Part shown: in pieces, positions 22,863 through 31,629 of the stretch
Position numbering within the stretch: the first letter of the stretch is position 1
Layout of the letters: every line of letters starts with the position of its first letter
Assembly (NCBI RefSeq): GCF_038784515.1
Contig: NZ_CP152376.1
Span: 1,302,001-1,366,000 of the forward strand
Length of the DNA stretch: 64,000 nt
Reading direction: 5' to 3'
From: Rhodoferax sp. GW822-FHT02A01
GTDB taxonomy: Bacteria; Pseudomonadota; Gammaproteobacteria; Burkholderiales; Burkholderiaceae_C
Notes under the pieces: generated by a model
The model's database searches: none
Told to the model about the DNA's origin: nothing
What the model saw: the letters and a program-made list of their open reading frames with translations, nothing else
Position numbers and translations under genes: made by a program

Positions 22863-24152
22863 TTAGACGGTGCCGAACTTGGTCTCGAAGTCGATGCCTA
22901 TTTTTCGCAGCAAGGGCGTCGGCAAAAGGCCGCCAGCACAGACGATGACCGCATCGTTGGCCAGCGTGTGCAGCTGTCCGTTCTGCTCCAGCTGGACTTC
23001 CTTCTCCAGGATTTCCTTGATGCCGGAATTGAGCAGCACCTGAATGCGGCCTGCTTTTTCGGCCTGCTCCAGCAGGGTTCTGTTCTTGGGTTTGACGCGC
23101 GAAAAGGCGGCACTGCGATAGGACAGGGTGACCGTGGTGCCGTCTTGCTCCGCAATGGCAATGGCGGCTTCGAGCGCACTGTCGCCGCCGCCCACTACCA
23201 GCACGGATTGGCCCTTGTATTGCTCGGGGTCGATCAGGCGGTAGACCACCTTGGGGCTGTCTTCACCCGGCACATCGAGCTTGCGCGGCGTGCCACGCCG
23301 CCCCATGCTGAGCAGCACGCTGCGGGTGACGTAGCCACCCTTGTTGGTCTGCACCACAAAACCGTCGCCGGATTTTTCAATGCTCTCCATGCGCTCGTGA
23401 AACGAGATCTGCAGCCCCGTCTTTTCGACAACGCCCAACCAGAACTCGAGCAGCTTTTCCTTTTGCACCTCGCCGAACTTCACCGTGCCGACGATGTCCA
23501 GCACCACCGGTGCGGTCATCGCAATCTTGTTGCGTGGATAGTGGTACACCGTGCCACCCAGGGAATCTTCCTGCTCGATCAGCTTGTAGCGCAGCTTGTG
23601 GTGCATGGCTGACAGACCGGCCGAGAGTCCCGCCGGGCCGCAGCCCACGATCACCACGTCGTATTCGGCTTGGCCTCCATCGCGCTTGCGCAGTGCGTTG
23701 ATGGCCTGGCGCCCTTGCTCTGCCGCCTTGCGGATCAGTCCCATGCCGCCCAATTCACCAGCGATGAAGATGCCCGGCACGTTGGTCTCGAACTCACCGC
23801 TGATGTGGGGAATGTCGATGCCGCGCTTCTCGGTACCGAACACCAGCTTGATGGCGTCATGCGGACAGGCTGCGAGGCACGCGCCATGGCCTATGCAATG
23901 GGAGGCATTGATCAGCACGCCGCGGCCGTTGACGATGCCAATGGCGCCTTCCGGGCACACCGTGGCGCAGGAGCCCGAACCTATGCAACGCACCGGGTCA
24001 AACACCGGATGCAGCGAGGGCGGCTCTGCCATGCCACCCTGTATCGATTCCCGCAACTGGGACTTGTCGGTTTCAACCTTCTTCACATGCCGCCGTGAAT
24101 ACAACACGATGACCGCGAGAATGATGGCAGCGTAGAGGTACAGGTAATTCAC
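22863..24152 (-). CDS. Membrane-anchored ferredoxin/FAD NAD(P)-oxidoreductase
   Basis: Protein of 429 residues with a GTG start at 24152. An N-terminal helix (about 3-20) is followed by a ferredoxin-like domain with CIGSGSCATVCP and CIGHGACLAACP (about 55-110). A thioredoxin-reductase-like flavoprotein follows, with the FAD motif VGCGPAGLSAG near residue 170 and the NAD(P) motif VVGGGDSALEAA near 320. Both iron-sulfur motifs have Ser or His where the second cysteine normally stands, so ordinary [4Fe-4S] ligation is not assured. It starts 25 bases after ccmI and is probably the last gene of that operon. Electron transfer between NAD(P)H and a maturation or respiratory partner is plausible but unproven. 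Confidence 0.78.
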   Translation of the reverse strand: MNYLYLYAAIILAVIVLYSRRHVKKVETDKSQLRESIQGGMAEPPSLHPVFDPVRCIGSGSCATVCPEGAIGIVNGRGVLINASHCIGHGACLAACPHDAIKLVFGTEKRGIDIPHISGEFETNVPGIFIAGELGGMGLIRKAAEQGRQAINALRKRDGGQAEYDVVIVGCGPAGLSAGLSAMHHKLRYKLIEQEDSLGGTVYHYPRNKIAMTAPVVLDIVGTVKFGEVQKEKLLEFWLGVVEKTGLQISFHERMESIEKSGDGFVVQTNKGGYVTRSVLLSMGRRGTPRKLDVPGEDSPKVVYRLIDPEQYKGQSVLVVGGGDSALEAAIAIAEQDGTTVTLSYRSAAFSRVKPKNRTLLEQAEKAGRIQVLLNSGIKEILEKEVQLEQNGQLHTLANDAVIVCAGGLLPTPLLRKIGIDFETKFGTV

Positions 24153-24177
24153 GACGGACTCGCCGGGCAGACAGGCA

Positions 24178-25476
24178 CTAGGGTTTGACAGCGTCCTTGA
24201 TTTCGATCTTCAGGCCGGTTGCACCCACGTTCACGACAGCCGACTGGCCCGCGAGGTCACCCGGCTGGGCCATGGCATTGCCGCTCTTGCTGACGCGCGC
24301 ACCCACGATGACCTTGCTGGCGGCGGACAGCGCGCTGGCGGGCGACATGGCCATGCTGTCATTGAGCGTAAAGTTCAGCGGCAGGTCCTTGACCTGCTTG
24401 CGCAGAATCGCCAGGGGCATACGTGAGCCTTCGGCTGCGCGGGCAAACACGAACACGGTGTCTTCCGGTTGGGCCTGCTTGGCCAGTGCCGGCGCGAGGG
24501 TGACGGTACCACTTACTACGCCACCGCCTGCAGCGGCTGGTGCCGCATTGCCTGCAGGTGCCGCGTCCAGCGGCTTGGCCGCTGGCGGCATGCCGGCGAG
24601 CCGACGGGCTTCCACAATGGCCGGCTCCACCTGCTGTGCGAACACATTGCCCGGGGGCGAGACGGCCACCATCTTTTCCCAGATCTGCACCGCACTGGTG
24701 TAGTCCTTGGTGTTGAAGGCCTGGGTACCTGCCAGGTACAAGGCCTTGAGGTTCTTGGGGTCCAGTTTGAGCGCACGCTCCACCAGCTTCATGGGCTCGC
24801 CGGTGAGGTCGCTGTTGTTATTGACCGCCATGGAATCGGCGTAATCGGCCAGCAGTGTGGGATCGTCCTTGCGCAGGCTCAAAGCCTTCTCATACGCCTT
24901 GAGCGCCTCTGCATGGCGCCCCAGCACGCTGTAGGAACGTGCCAGCATGGACCAACCTTCCACATCATCGGGACGGGACTTGAGTCGCTCAGCCAGCTTC
25001 TCGGTCATGGCAGCGATCTGCTCGGCACCCACGGCGTGGGGTGCGGGCTTGCCGTCCGCTGCTACCTGACCCGAATCGGTGGTGCCCGTCAGCGCGCCGG
25101 GTGAGCCCTTCCAGGCATATCCGGCCAGCGCCAAAGCCAGCACGCCCACGGCCAGCCCCGTGAGCAGCAGTGGCGAAGGCCGGGGTGCGGTAGCCGGCAC
25201 GGGCGGAACACTGGCCGCTGCCGTGGCGGCATACGCCGCAGCCGCCGCCTTGCCCGACATCGTGGACTGCTTCCTGGGGTTGGGAGACGCGGCGGCCGTA
25301 GCCAGACGGGTAGTCGCCTCGGGCGCTGCGGACAGCACCAGCTCCAGAATGCGCCGCTCCAGCGTGGCCCTTCCCTCCTGGTACTGGGCTTCGGCCAGCA
25401 CACCGCTGTCGTGCAAGTCCTTGAGTTGGGCCAGCTTCTGTTTGAGGCCTTCAATCGTGTCGGTGGAGGTGTTCAT
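24178..25476 (-). CDS. ccmI: Cytochrome c maturation protein CcmI (CycH)
   Basis: Apocytochrome c chaperone of the System I pathway, 432 residues from the ATG at 25476; a TTG two codons upstream is the other option. An N-terminal soluble segment (EGLKQKLAQLKDLHDSGVLAEAQYQE) is followed by one helix near residues 105-125 (LLLTGLAVGVLALALAGYAW) and TPR repeats about 150-290 with EGWSMLARSYSVLGRHAEALKAY. A C-terminal beta-rich domain holds FVFARAAEGSRMPLAI. The family normally carries an N-terminal membrane helix; here the cytosolic segment precedes it, as in fused CcmH/CcmI-type versions. Last of the ccm genes, followed by the oxidoreductase. Confidence 0.88.
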   Translation of the reverse strand: MNTSTDTIEGLKQKLAQLKDLHDSGVLAEAQYQEGRATLERRILELVLSAAPEATTRLATAAASPNPRKQSTMSGKAAAAAYAATAAASVPPVPATAPRPSPLLLTGLAVGVLALALAGYAWKGSPGALTGTTDSGQVAADGKPAPHAVGAEQIAAMTEKLAERLKSRPDDVEGWSMLARSYSVLGRHAEALKAYEKALSLRKDDPTLLADYADSMAVNNNSDLTGEPMKLVERALKLDPKNLKALYLAGTQAFNTKDYTSAVQIWEKMVAVSPPGNVFAQQVEPAIVEARRLAGMPPAAKPLDAAPAGNAAPAAAGGGVVSGTVTLAPALAKQAQPEDTVFVFARAAEGSRMPLAILRKQVKDLPLNFTLNDSMAMSPASALSAASKVIVGARVSKSGNAMAQPGDLAGQSAVVNVGATGLKIEIKDAVKP

Positions 25477-25488
25477 TCGCAATCCAAA

Positions 25489-25956
25489 TCAGTGGGCGGT
25501 ACGCTCGGTGGCATCTTCGGCGGCGACGCCGTCATCCGGTTCTTCCGGGTCAAACTTGTCGGCAGGCATGCGGTTGCGCCGGCGCAGTATCAGCACCAGC
25601 ATCACCAGCCCGGCCACCAGCATCACGCCAGGGCCCACCCACAGCAGCACAGTGGTGTTCTTGAAAGGCGGGCGATACAGCACGAAGTCGCCGTAGCGTG
25701 CAGTCATGTAGTCCAGGATCTGCTGGTCGGTCTGACCCTTTTGCAGCATCTCGCGCACCTGCTGACGCAGGTCCACGGCGAGGTCGGCATGGGAGTCGGC
25801 AATGGTCTGGTTCTGGCACACCAGGCAGCGCAGCTCGGCCGTGATGCTGAGCATGCGCGCTTCCAGCGCCGGATCGGCGGCTGCGGGAGCCGCCTCGTTG
25901 GCCGAGGCGATGGACATCCAAGCGGCCATGCACAACAGCAAAAGCCACTTAGACAT
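25489..25956 (-). CDS. ccmH: Cytochrome c maturation protein CcmH
   Basis: Membrane-anchored thiol oxidoreductase that keeps apocytochrome CXXCH cysteines reduced for heme attachment. 155 residues: signal helix 1-18, conserved LRCLVCQNQTIADS with the RCXXC active site near residue 47, the MLQKGQTDQQILDYMTARYGDFVLYRPPF signature region, and one C-terminal TM helix (about 103-125). It overlaps the end of ccmG by eight bases. Confidence 0.95.
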   Translation of the reverse strand: MSKWLLLLCMAAWMSIASANEAAPAAADPALEARMLSITAELRCLVCQNQTIADSHADLAVDLRQQVREMLQKGQTDQQILDYMTARYGDFVLYRPPFKNTTVLLWVGPGVMLVAGLVMLVLILRRRNRMPADKFDPEEPDDGVAAEDATERTAH

Positions 25957-26497
25957 TGCCGGCCTCCTTCTTGAGCTGCTGGACCAGAGGAATCAGCTTG
26001 GTCTCAATGGCCTCAGGCGTGAAGGGGCCGATCTGCTTGTAGCGGATCACGCCTTTGGCGTCGATCAGGAAGGACTCCGGCACACCATAGACTCCGTAAT
26101 CGATGCCGACCTTACCGTCGTGGTCGAACAGCGAACCGTCGTAGGGGTTGCCAAAGGTGGCCAGCCACTTCATGCCGGCGGCCCGGTCGTCCTTGTAGTT
26201 CAGGCCGTAGATGGGCAGCATCTTGGAGCGCGAGAACTCCACCAGCAGGGGATGCTCTTCACGACAGGCCACGCACCACGATGCAAACACGTTGAGCAGC
26301 CAGACCTTGCCCAGCATGTCGTCACGCTTGAATGTGGTGTCAGGCTTGTCCAGCAGGCTCAGCGAGAAGGCTGGCGCCGGTTTATCGATCAGCGGTGAGG
26401 GTACCTCGCGCGGGTCCAGAAACAGGCCCTTGAACAGAAAGCCGACCAGCCCCAGGAAGATGAACAGAGGCAACAGGAAACGCAGATACTTGCTCAT
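25949..26497 (-). CDS. ccmG: Thioredoxin-like CcmG/DsbE
   Basis: Periplasmic, membrane-tethered thioredoxin-fold protein that reduces the heme-binding cysteines, in partnership with CcmH. 182 residues with an N-terminal helix (about 7-27), the active site WCVACREEHP near residue 77, and the GVYGVPESFLIDAKGVIRYKQIG segment holding the cis-proline typical of the family. Overlaps ccmH by eight bases and follows ccmF after 82 bases. Confidence 0.95.
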   Translation of the reverse strand: MSKYLRFLLPLFIFLGLVGFLFKGLFLDPREVPSPLIDKPAPAFSLSLLDKPDTTFKRDDMLGKVWLLNVFASWCVACREEHPLLVEFSRSKMLPIYGLNYKDDRAAGMKWLATFGNPYDGSLFDHDGKVGIDYGVYGVPESFLIDAKGVIRYKQIGPFTPEAIETKLIPLVQQLKKEAGNV

Positions 26498-26579
26498 GGT
26501 TGCTCTCCGCCGGGCCGCCCCAAGGAGAGCAGCGCCCCCTCGGGGGGCAGTGAATACACGCAGTGACGAACGTGGGGGC

Positions 26580-28532
26580 TCATACTTTCACTCCCGCTTT
26601 GCGGCGGTAACGCCTGTCGGTCAAGGCCAGGAATCCCCCAAAGGCCATCACCAGGCCACCGCCCCAGATCCAGTCAATAAAAGGCTTCACATAGACGCGG
26701 ATGATCCAGGCTCCGCCCTCCACCTCTTCACCCATGGAGACATACAGGTCACGGGTCAGGCCCGGGCTGATGGCCGCTTCCGTCATGGGATTTTGCTGCA
26801 CGCGGTAGATGCGCTTCTCCGGGTGCAGTTCGGCCACCCTGCTGCCGTTGCGGGTGATTTCGATCTGGGCGCGCGTCGCATCGTAGTTGGGGCCGGTAAT
26901 CTGCTTGACGCCCTTGAAGGCAAACTGGTAGCCCTTCACCGTGGTGGTGTCGCCTACGGCCATCTTGACGTCACTTTCGACCTCATAGGTCTTGACCATG
27001 GTCACACCAAAGCAGAACACGGCCACGCCGATGTGCGCCACCATCATGCCGGCCAGCGCACGCGGAATCTGACCCATGCGACGGCGCAACTCGGCAAAGC
27101 CTTTGCCTTCGGGGCGCACACGCTCCCAGAAGTCGGTGGCCACGGAGCTGAAGATCCAGTAGGACATCATCAAGCCGATGCTGGCCACCAGATGGATGGA
27201 GCCCGCCAGCAGGCCGGTGAGGATGGAAGCGACCACGGTCACACCCGCGGCCCACTTCAGGCGGCTGGCCAGATCCGGCACCGAGGTTTCCTTCCAGCGC
27301 GCCATGGGCCCGACGCCCATCAGGAAGATGGTAGGCAGCATCAGCGGCATGAAGACCGAGTCGAAATACGGCGGGCCTACCGAAATTTTGCCCATGCCCA
27401 TGGCATCCAGCAGCAAGGGGTAGAGCGTGCCCAGCAGCACCACACCGGCTGCCACCATGAACAGCACGTTGTTGGCCAAGAGCGATGTCTCCTTGGAGAA
27501 CAGCGCAAAGCGTGCGCCCAGACCCACGGTAGGAGCGCGCCAGGCAAACAGGGTGAACGAGGAGCCGATCACCACTGTCAAAAAGGCCAGAATGAACAGG
27601 CCGCGGCGCGGGTCAGTGGCAAAGGCGTGCACCGATGACAGCACGCCCGAGCGGACCAGGAAGGTGCCCAGGAGCGAGAACGAAAACGCCAGGATCGCCA
27701 GCAGCACGGTCCAGTTCTTGAAGCTGCCGCGCTTCTCGGTCACTGCCAGCGAGTGGATCAGCGCAGTGCCCAAGAGCCAGGGCATGAGCGACGCGTTTTC
27801 CACCGGATCCCAGAACCACCAGCCGCCCCAGCCCAGTTCGTAGTAGGCCCAGGAGCTACCCATGGCAATGCCCACGGTCAGGAACATCCAGGCCACGGTG
27901 GTCCAAGGGCGGGTCCAGCGCGCCCAGGTGGCGTCCAGGTTGCCGCCTATCAAGGCCGCAATCGCAAACGCGAAGGCGACACAGAAGCCGACGTAGCCCA
28001 TGTAGAGCGTGGGCGGGTGAAACACCATGCCCGGGTCCTGCAACAGCGGGTTCAAGTCCCGGCCATCAGGGGGTGCGGGAAACAGCCGGTCAAATGGGTT
28101 GGAAGTGAGCAGCATGAAAAGCAGAAAGCCCACGCTGACCAGCCCCATCACCGAGAGAATGCGCGAGAGCACTGGCTGCGGCAAATGGCGGCTGAAAATC
28201 GCGACGGCCACCATCCACACCACCAGCATCTGCACCCACAACAGCAGCGAGCCTTCATGCCCGCCCCAGAAACCGGCTATCTGGTACTGCAAGGGCAAGG
28301 CGGTGTTGGAATTGGAAGCCACATACAGCACCGAGAAGTCGCTGCGGATGAAGGACACCATCAGGCACACGGAAGCCAGTGAAACCAGGCAGAACAACAG
28401 GTAACTGGCAGGACGCGCCAGCGCCATCCAATCAGCCCGACCACGCGCTGCGCCCCACATCGGGAGCACCCCGAGGACGAGCGCTACACCCAGCGCCAGC
28501 CAGAGAAAGAAGTGACCAAGTTCAGGAATCAT
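26580..28532 (-). CDS. ccmF: Heme lyase subunit CcmF
   Basis: Core of the System I holocytochrome c synthase in the inner membrane, 650 residues with about 14-15 hydrophobic helices. The tryptophan-rich heme-handling WWD region GGWWFWDPVENASLMPW lies near residue 235, and WGGHEGSLLLW is near residue 90. A large periplasmic domain follows near residues 510-610 before the last helix. It begins two bases after the ccmE stop. Length and motifs fit a complete, functional protein. Confidence 0.96.
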   Translation of the reverse strand: MIPELGHFFLWLALGVALVLGVLPMWGAARGRADWMALARPASYLLFCLVSLASVCLMVSFIRSDFSVLYVASNSNTALPLQYQIAGFWGGHEGSLLLWVQMLVVWMVAVAIFSRHLPQPVLSRILSVMGLVSVGFLLFMLLTSNPFDRLFPAPPDGRDLNPLLQDPGMVFHPPTLYMGYVGFCVAFAFAIAALIGGNLDATWARWTRPWTTVAWMFLTVGIAMGSSWAYYELGWGGWWFWDPVENASLMPWLLGTALIHSLAVTEKRGSFKNWTVLLAILAFSFSLLGTFLVRSGVLSSVHAFATDPRRGLFILAFLTVVIGSSFTLFAWRAPTVGLGARFALFSKETSLLANNVLFMVAAGVVLLGTLYPLLLDAMGMGKISVGPPYFDSVFMPLMLPTIFLMGVGPMARWKETSVPDLASRLKWAAGVTVVASILTGLLAGSIHLVASIGLMMSYWIFSSVATDFWERVRPEGKGFAELRRRMGQIPRALAGMMVAHIGVAVFCFGVTMVKTYEVESDVKMAVGDTTTVKGYQFAFKGVKQITGPNYDATRAQIEITRNGSRVAELHPEKRIYRVQQNPMTEAAISPGLTRDLYVSMGEEVEGGAWIIRVYVKPFIDWIWGGGLVMAFGGFLALTDRRYRRKAGVKV

Positions 28533-28534
28533 GT

Positions 28535-28990
28535 TTATTTGCTCGTAACCAGGGATGCGGCGGTTTTCTCGTTGCTCTTGGCGGCGTTCTTGAGTGCTTC
28601 TGCTGCTTCGGGCGGCATGTAGTTCTCATCGTGCTTGGCCAGAACCTCCTTGGCAATGAACACGCCGTCCTGCAGCTTGCCCTGTGCCACCACGCCTTTG
28701 CCTTCCTTGAACAGGTCGGGCAGGATGCCTTCAAAGTGCACCGGCACGGTTTGCGCCGTGTCGGTTACCTTGAAGTCCACGGCCACGCCGTCGCGCTTGA
28801 CGCTGCCGGCCACCACCAGACCGCCCAGGCGGAAGGTGCGGCCCACGGGCGCCTCCTTGGAGGCGATCTGCGAGGGCGAGAAAAAGAACACCAGATTGCT
28901 CTGAAAGGCATTGAGGATCAGCGCAGCCGCTGCACCGATCACCAATACCACACCGGCCGCGATGGCCAGCCGTTTATGCCGCGTTTTCAT
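28535..28990 (-). CDS. ccmE: Heme chaperone CcmE
   Basis: Periplasmic heme chaperone anchored by an N-terminal helix (about 8-28), 151 residues. The covalent heme-binding histidine is in [12 protein letters not shown] near residue 126, exactly as in the H-type family. The OB-fold core [16 protein letters not shown] is intact. The start overlaps the end of ccmD by four bases. Confidence 0.96.
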   Translation of the reverse strand: MKTRHKRLAIAAGVVLVIGAAAALILNAFQSNLVFFFSPSQIASKEAPVGRTFRLGGLVVAGSVKRDGVAVDFKVTDTAQTVPVHFEGILPDLFKEGKGVVAQGKLQDGVFIAKEVLAKHDENYMPPEAAEALKNAAKSNEKTAASLVTSK

Positions 28991-29163
28991 ATTTGTTCAC
29001 CTTGTTCATCCCATTCACTCAGTGCCGCCAAAGCTGCACGGTGTCTGCGTGCAGCCAAAGCAGGCTCCAGCAGCATCCAGGCAGCCGTTACGCCGTAGGA
29101 GCCCCATACATACAGGCCATAGCCACCCATGGCAAAAAAATCACTCGCGCTATTCCAGATCAT
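28987..29163 (-). CDS. ccmD: Heme exporter protein CcmD
   Basis: Short membrane protein of 58 residues that helps release holo-CcmE from the CcmABC complex. Start at 29163 ([24 protein letters not shown]) fits the family; an upstream in-frame ATG would add 34 residues inside ccmC. One helix (about 16-34) is followed by a basic [10 protein letters not shown] tail. Positioned between ccmC and ccmE as expected. Confidence 0.9.
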   Translation of the reverse strand: MIWNSASDFFAMGGYGLYVWGSYGVTAAWMLLEPALAARRHRAALAALSEWDEQGEQI

Positions 29164-29173
29164 GGTGTCACCT

Positions 29174-29914
29174 TCACTTCTTTGCCAGGGCTTGCACCCA
29201 ATCGGCGCCGCGCTCACGCTCCAGCACGATGGCGCTACAGCGTCTGAACACCACGGCAAAAGCATAGGCCCAGAAAGCCACGGTCATCAGCAACATGGAG
29301 GTCAGCATGGTGGTGGCCATCTTGGGAGCAGCCGTCATGCTGATGGTGGCGCCTTGGTGCAAGGTGTTCCACCAGCGCACCGAAAAATAGATGATGGGCA
29401 CATTCACCGCGCCGATGATGGCCAGCAAGGCACCCGCATGGTCGGCACGGCGCGTGTCGTCAATGGCTTCGACCAGGGCCATGAAGCCCAGGTACAAAAA
29501 CAACAGGATCAGTTCGGACGTAAGCCGTGCGTCCCACACCCACCATGCGCCCCAGGTGGGCTTGCCCCAGAAGGCACCTGTCCACAGCGCCAAAAAAGTA
29601 AACGCGGCTCCGGTAGGTGCCAGAGCGCGCGCCATCATGGACGCCAGCCGCGCATTGGCCGCCCAGCCGAACGCAGCCCAGCCGGCCATGGCCAGATAGA
29701 TCACCATGGACATCCAGGCCGCGGGCACGTGGATAAAGATGATGCGGTAGGCATCGCCCTGGGTGGCGTCCGTAGGCGCCACAAAGAAACCGATGTACAG
29801 CCCCCAGACGGCAAACACCGCGGCTATGGCATACAGCCACGGCACGCTCCAGCTTGCCAGCCAGTAGAAGCGCGAAGGTGCGGCGAAGTAAAAAAGTCGT
29901 GGCAGGTTTTTCAT
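29174..29914 (-). CDS. ccmC: Heme exporter membrane subunit CcmC
   Basis: Inner-membrane protein that loads heme onto CcmE, 246 residues with six hydrophobic helices. The WWD motif WGAWWVWDARLTSELIL is near residue 117. The ATG at 29914 overlaps the ccmB stop (ATGA); an in-frame ATG at 30067 lies deep within ccmB and is rejected. It is followed after 10 bases by ccmD. Confidence 0.95.
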   Translation of the reverse strand: MKNLPRLFYFAAPSRFYWLASWSVPWLYAIAAVFAVWGLYIGFFVAPTDATQGDAYRIIFIHVPAAWMSMVIYLAMAGWAAFGWAANARLASMMARALAPTGAAFTFLALWTGAFWGKPTWGAWWVWDARLTSELILLFLYLGFMALVEAIDDTRRADHAGALLAIIGAVNVPIIYFSVRWWNTLHQGATISMTAAPKMATTMLTSMLLMTVAFWAYAFAVVFRRCSAIVLERERGADWVQALAKK

Positions 29915-30573
29915 ACAGATATGCGCAAGGCTGCAGCAGTGGCCACTGGCGCGCCCAGCGACGTCAGCAGCAACATCGCTCCCAACAGATAAAAATGGCC
30001 ATTCGGCGCCAGCCCCGCTTCCGCAGCCGACACCGCGCCAGCGCCAAAAATCAACACCGGAATGCACAGGGGCAGCACGATCAGCAGGATCAATACGGCC
30101 GAGTTGCGCAACCCCAGCGTCAGCGCTGCACCCATGCCGCCCATCATGCTGAGTATCGGTGTACCCAGCAAAAGCCCCAGAGCCATCAGGCCAATGGCTT
30201 CCCAGGACAGGCCAAACAGCAGCCCCAACAGCGGCGACACTAACAGAAGCGGTACACCGGTCATGAGCCAGTGGGCAAAGCCCTTGGCCACAGCCAACTC
30301 GGTGCCCGACATGCGCGAGATCAGCATCTGCTCCAGCGAGCCATCGGCGTAGTCGCTCCCATACATGGAGTTGAGCGACAGCATGCTGGACAGCAGCGCA
30401 CAGACCCAGACAATGCCGGGCGCTATCTGCTTGAGGGTGGACGGCTCCGGCCCTACACCCAGCGGAAACAGGCTCGCAGCCACCACGAAGAACGCCACCG
30501 GCAGCAAGGCCTCTGCCGGCCTTCTGCTGGCCAGGCGCAGGTCGCGCGCCAGAACTGCCACCATGGGGTTCAC
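29911..30573 (-). CDS. ccmB: Heme exporter permease CcmB
   Basis: Permease of the CcmAB ABC transporter, 220 residues with six hydrophobic helices and the family phrase MYGSDYADGSLEQMLISRMSGTELAVAK near residue 75. GTG at 30573 overlaps the ccmA TGA (GTGA); the ATG at 30564 would give 217 residues and is a fair alternative. Coupled to ccmC. Confidence 0.94.
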   Translation of the reverse strand: MNPMVAVLARDLRLASRRPAEALLPVAFFVVAASLFPLGVGPEPSTLKQIAPGIVWVCALLSSMLSLNSMYGSDYADGSLEQMLISRMSGTELAVAKGFAHWLMTGVPLLLVSPLLGLLFGLSWEAIGLMALGLLLGTPILSMMGGMGAALTLGLRNSAVLILLIVLPLCIPVLIFGAGAVSAAEAGLAPNGHFYLLGAMLLLTSLGAPVATAAALRISV

Positions 30574-31220
30574 TGCATCACCTCGGCGCTGCGCGGCGCG
30601 GCGCGCGTTCCCTGCAAGGTCAGCTCCACCAGCGGCAAGCCCTCGGGGCGCACGGGGATGTGGCTGGTGAACAGCACGATGCCGCCGCGTTGCACGTTTT
30701 CGCGGAACAGCTCCTGCACCAGAGCCAGACCGGCGTCATCCAGTGCGTCAAAAGGTTCGTCCAGTATCCAGAGGCCGGGTCGGTCTTCCAAGGCCAGACG
30801 CGCCAGCGCAACGCGGCGGCGCTGGCCTTGCGAAAGCATGCGCACCGGTAGCTTGCGCCGATGAAACACACCCATGCGGCGCAATGCCGCTTCCATGCGG
30901 TCCTGCGGGCAGACGCGGCCATGCACGGTGGTGAGAAAACGCAGAGCCTCCACGGCTGTCAAATCGTCCTTGAGTGCATTGGCATGGCCCATGTAGACAA
31001 GGCGGGCGCGGTAGTCTTCAGATTCGGACAGCGTCTGGGTATTCCAGTGGAGCTGGCCGCCATCGGGGCGGGACAGGCCTGCCAGCACGCGCAAGAGACT
31101 GGTCTTGCCACTGCCGTTGGAGCCGCGCAGCCAGACCAGCTGGCCTGCCTGCAGTTCAAAACTCAGTGCCTTGAACAGAACCTCAGTGCCCCGGCGAACG
31201 GTGAGATCCTGGGCCCGCAT
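30570..31220 (-). CDS. ccmA: Heme exporter ATPase CcmA
   Basis: ABC ATPase of 216 residues that powers release of holo-CcmE. Walker A GSNGSGKTSL near residue 38, signature LSQGQRRRVALARL near 130 and Walker B LWILDEPFDALDDAG are all intact. The ATG at 31220 (MRAQDLTVRRG) matches the usual family N-terminus; an in-frame ATG at 31292 adds 24 residues without a better Shine-Dalgarno site. First gene of ccmABCDEFGHI, transcribed away from the cytochrome-barrel fusion gene. Confidence 0.93.
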   Translation of the reverse strand: MRAQDLTVRRGTEVLFKALSFELQAGQLVWLRGSNGSGKTSLLRVLAGLSRPDGGQLHWNTQTLSESEDYRARLVYMGHANALKDDLTAVEALRFLTTVHGRVCPQDRMEAALRRMGVFHRRKLPVRMLSQGQRRRVALARLALEDRPGLWILDEPFDALDDAGLALVQELFRENVQRGGIVLFTSHIPVRPEGLPLVELTLQGTRAAPRSAEVMQ

Positions 31221-31629
31221 GCCCGCGCTCTGCTCGTGTTGAAAAGTCAAATCGTCCGCCAAGGTAAATAAGAACCCCGCCACATCGGGCACATGCTGTA
31301 GCGGTTTCCCCCGCCGCCAGGCTCCAAGAGTGGTGGATTATCGCCTGCCAACATTAAGAGACATTGACGTCCGTCAAGTCCAAGGGCCTTGCCCGTATCA
31401 AGCTGTAAATCACATCTACCCCCGGGCAAGTTCATCAGTTTTGCCGTTTTGGTACCGGCAAATGCCACCTGGATGCAACGGAACAACTGGCAACACATTG
31501 CAAGACTGCAAAGTATTTGCCACGGCTGCTTACATTTGTTTACATTTACCTGCAAGCGCCTTTGTCAAACTTTGTAGGGATTGCGGGTGCGGCCAACATA
31601 AATACTGCTACTTATGGGGACCACTTGGC
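31221..31629. promoter_or_regulatory. Divergent intergenic region between ccmA and the cytochrome-barrel gene
   Basis: About 400 bases without a convincing gene. It contains the palindrome TTGACG-TC-CGTCAA at 31364-31377 and a direct repeat TTACATTT-GT-TTACATTT at 31530-31547. Divergent promoters are expected here; no element is strong enough to place exactly. Confidence 0.4.

Noticed and set aside
31330..31629. Upstream extension of the cytochrome-barrel gene
   Set aside because: The open frame continues upstream, but the added 100 residues have no signal or domain character and a good signal peptide starts at 31630.
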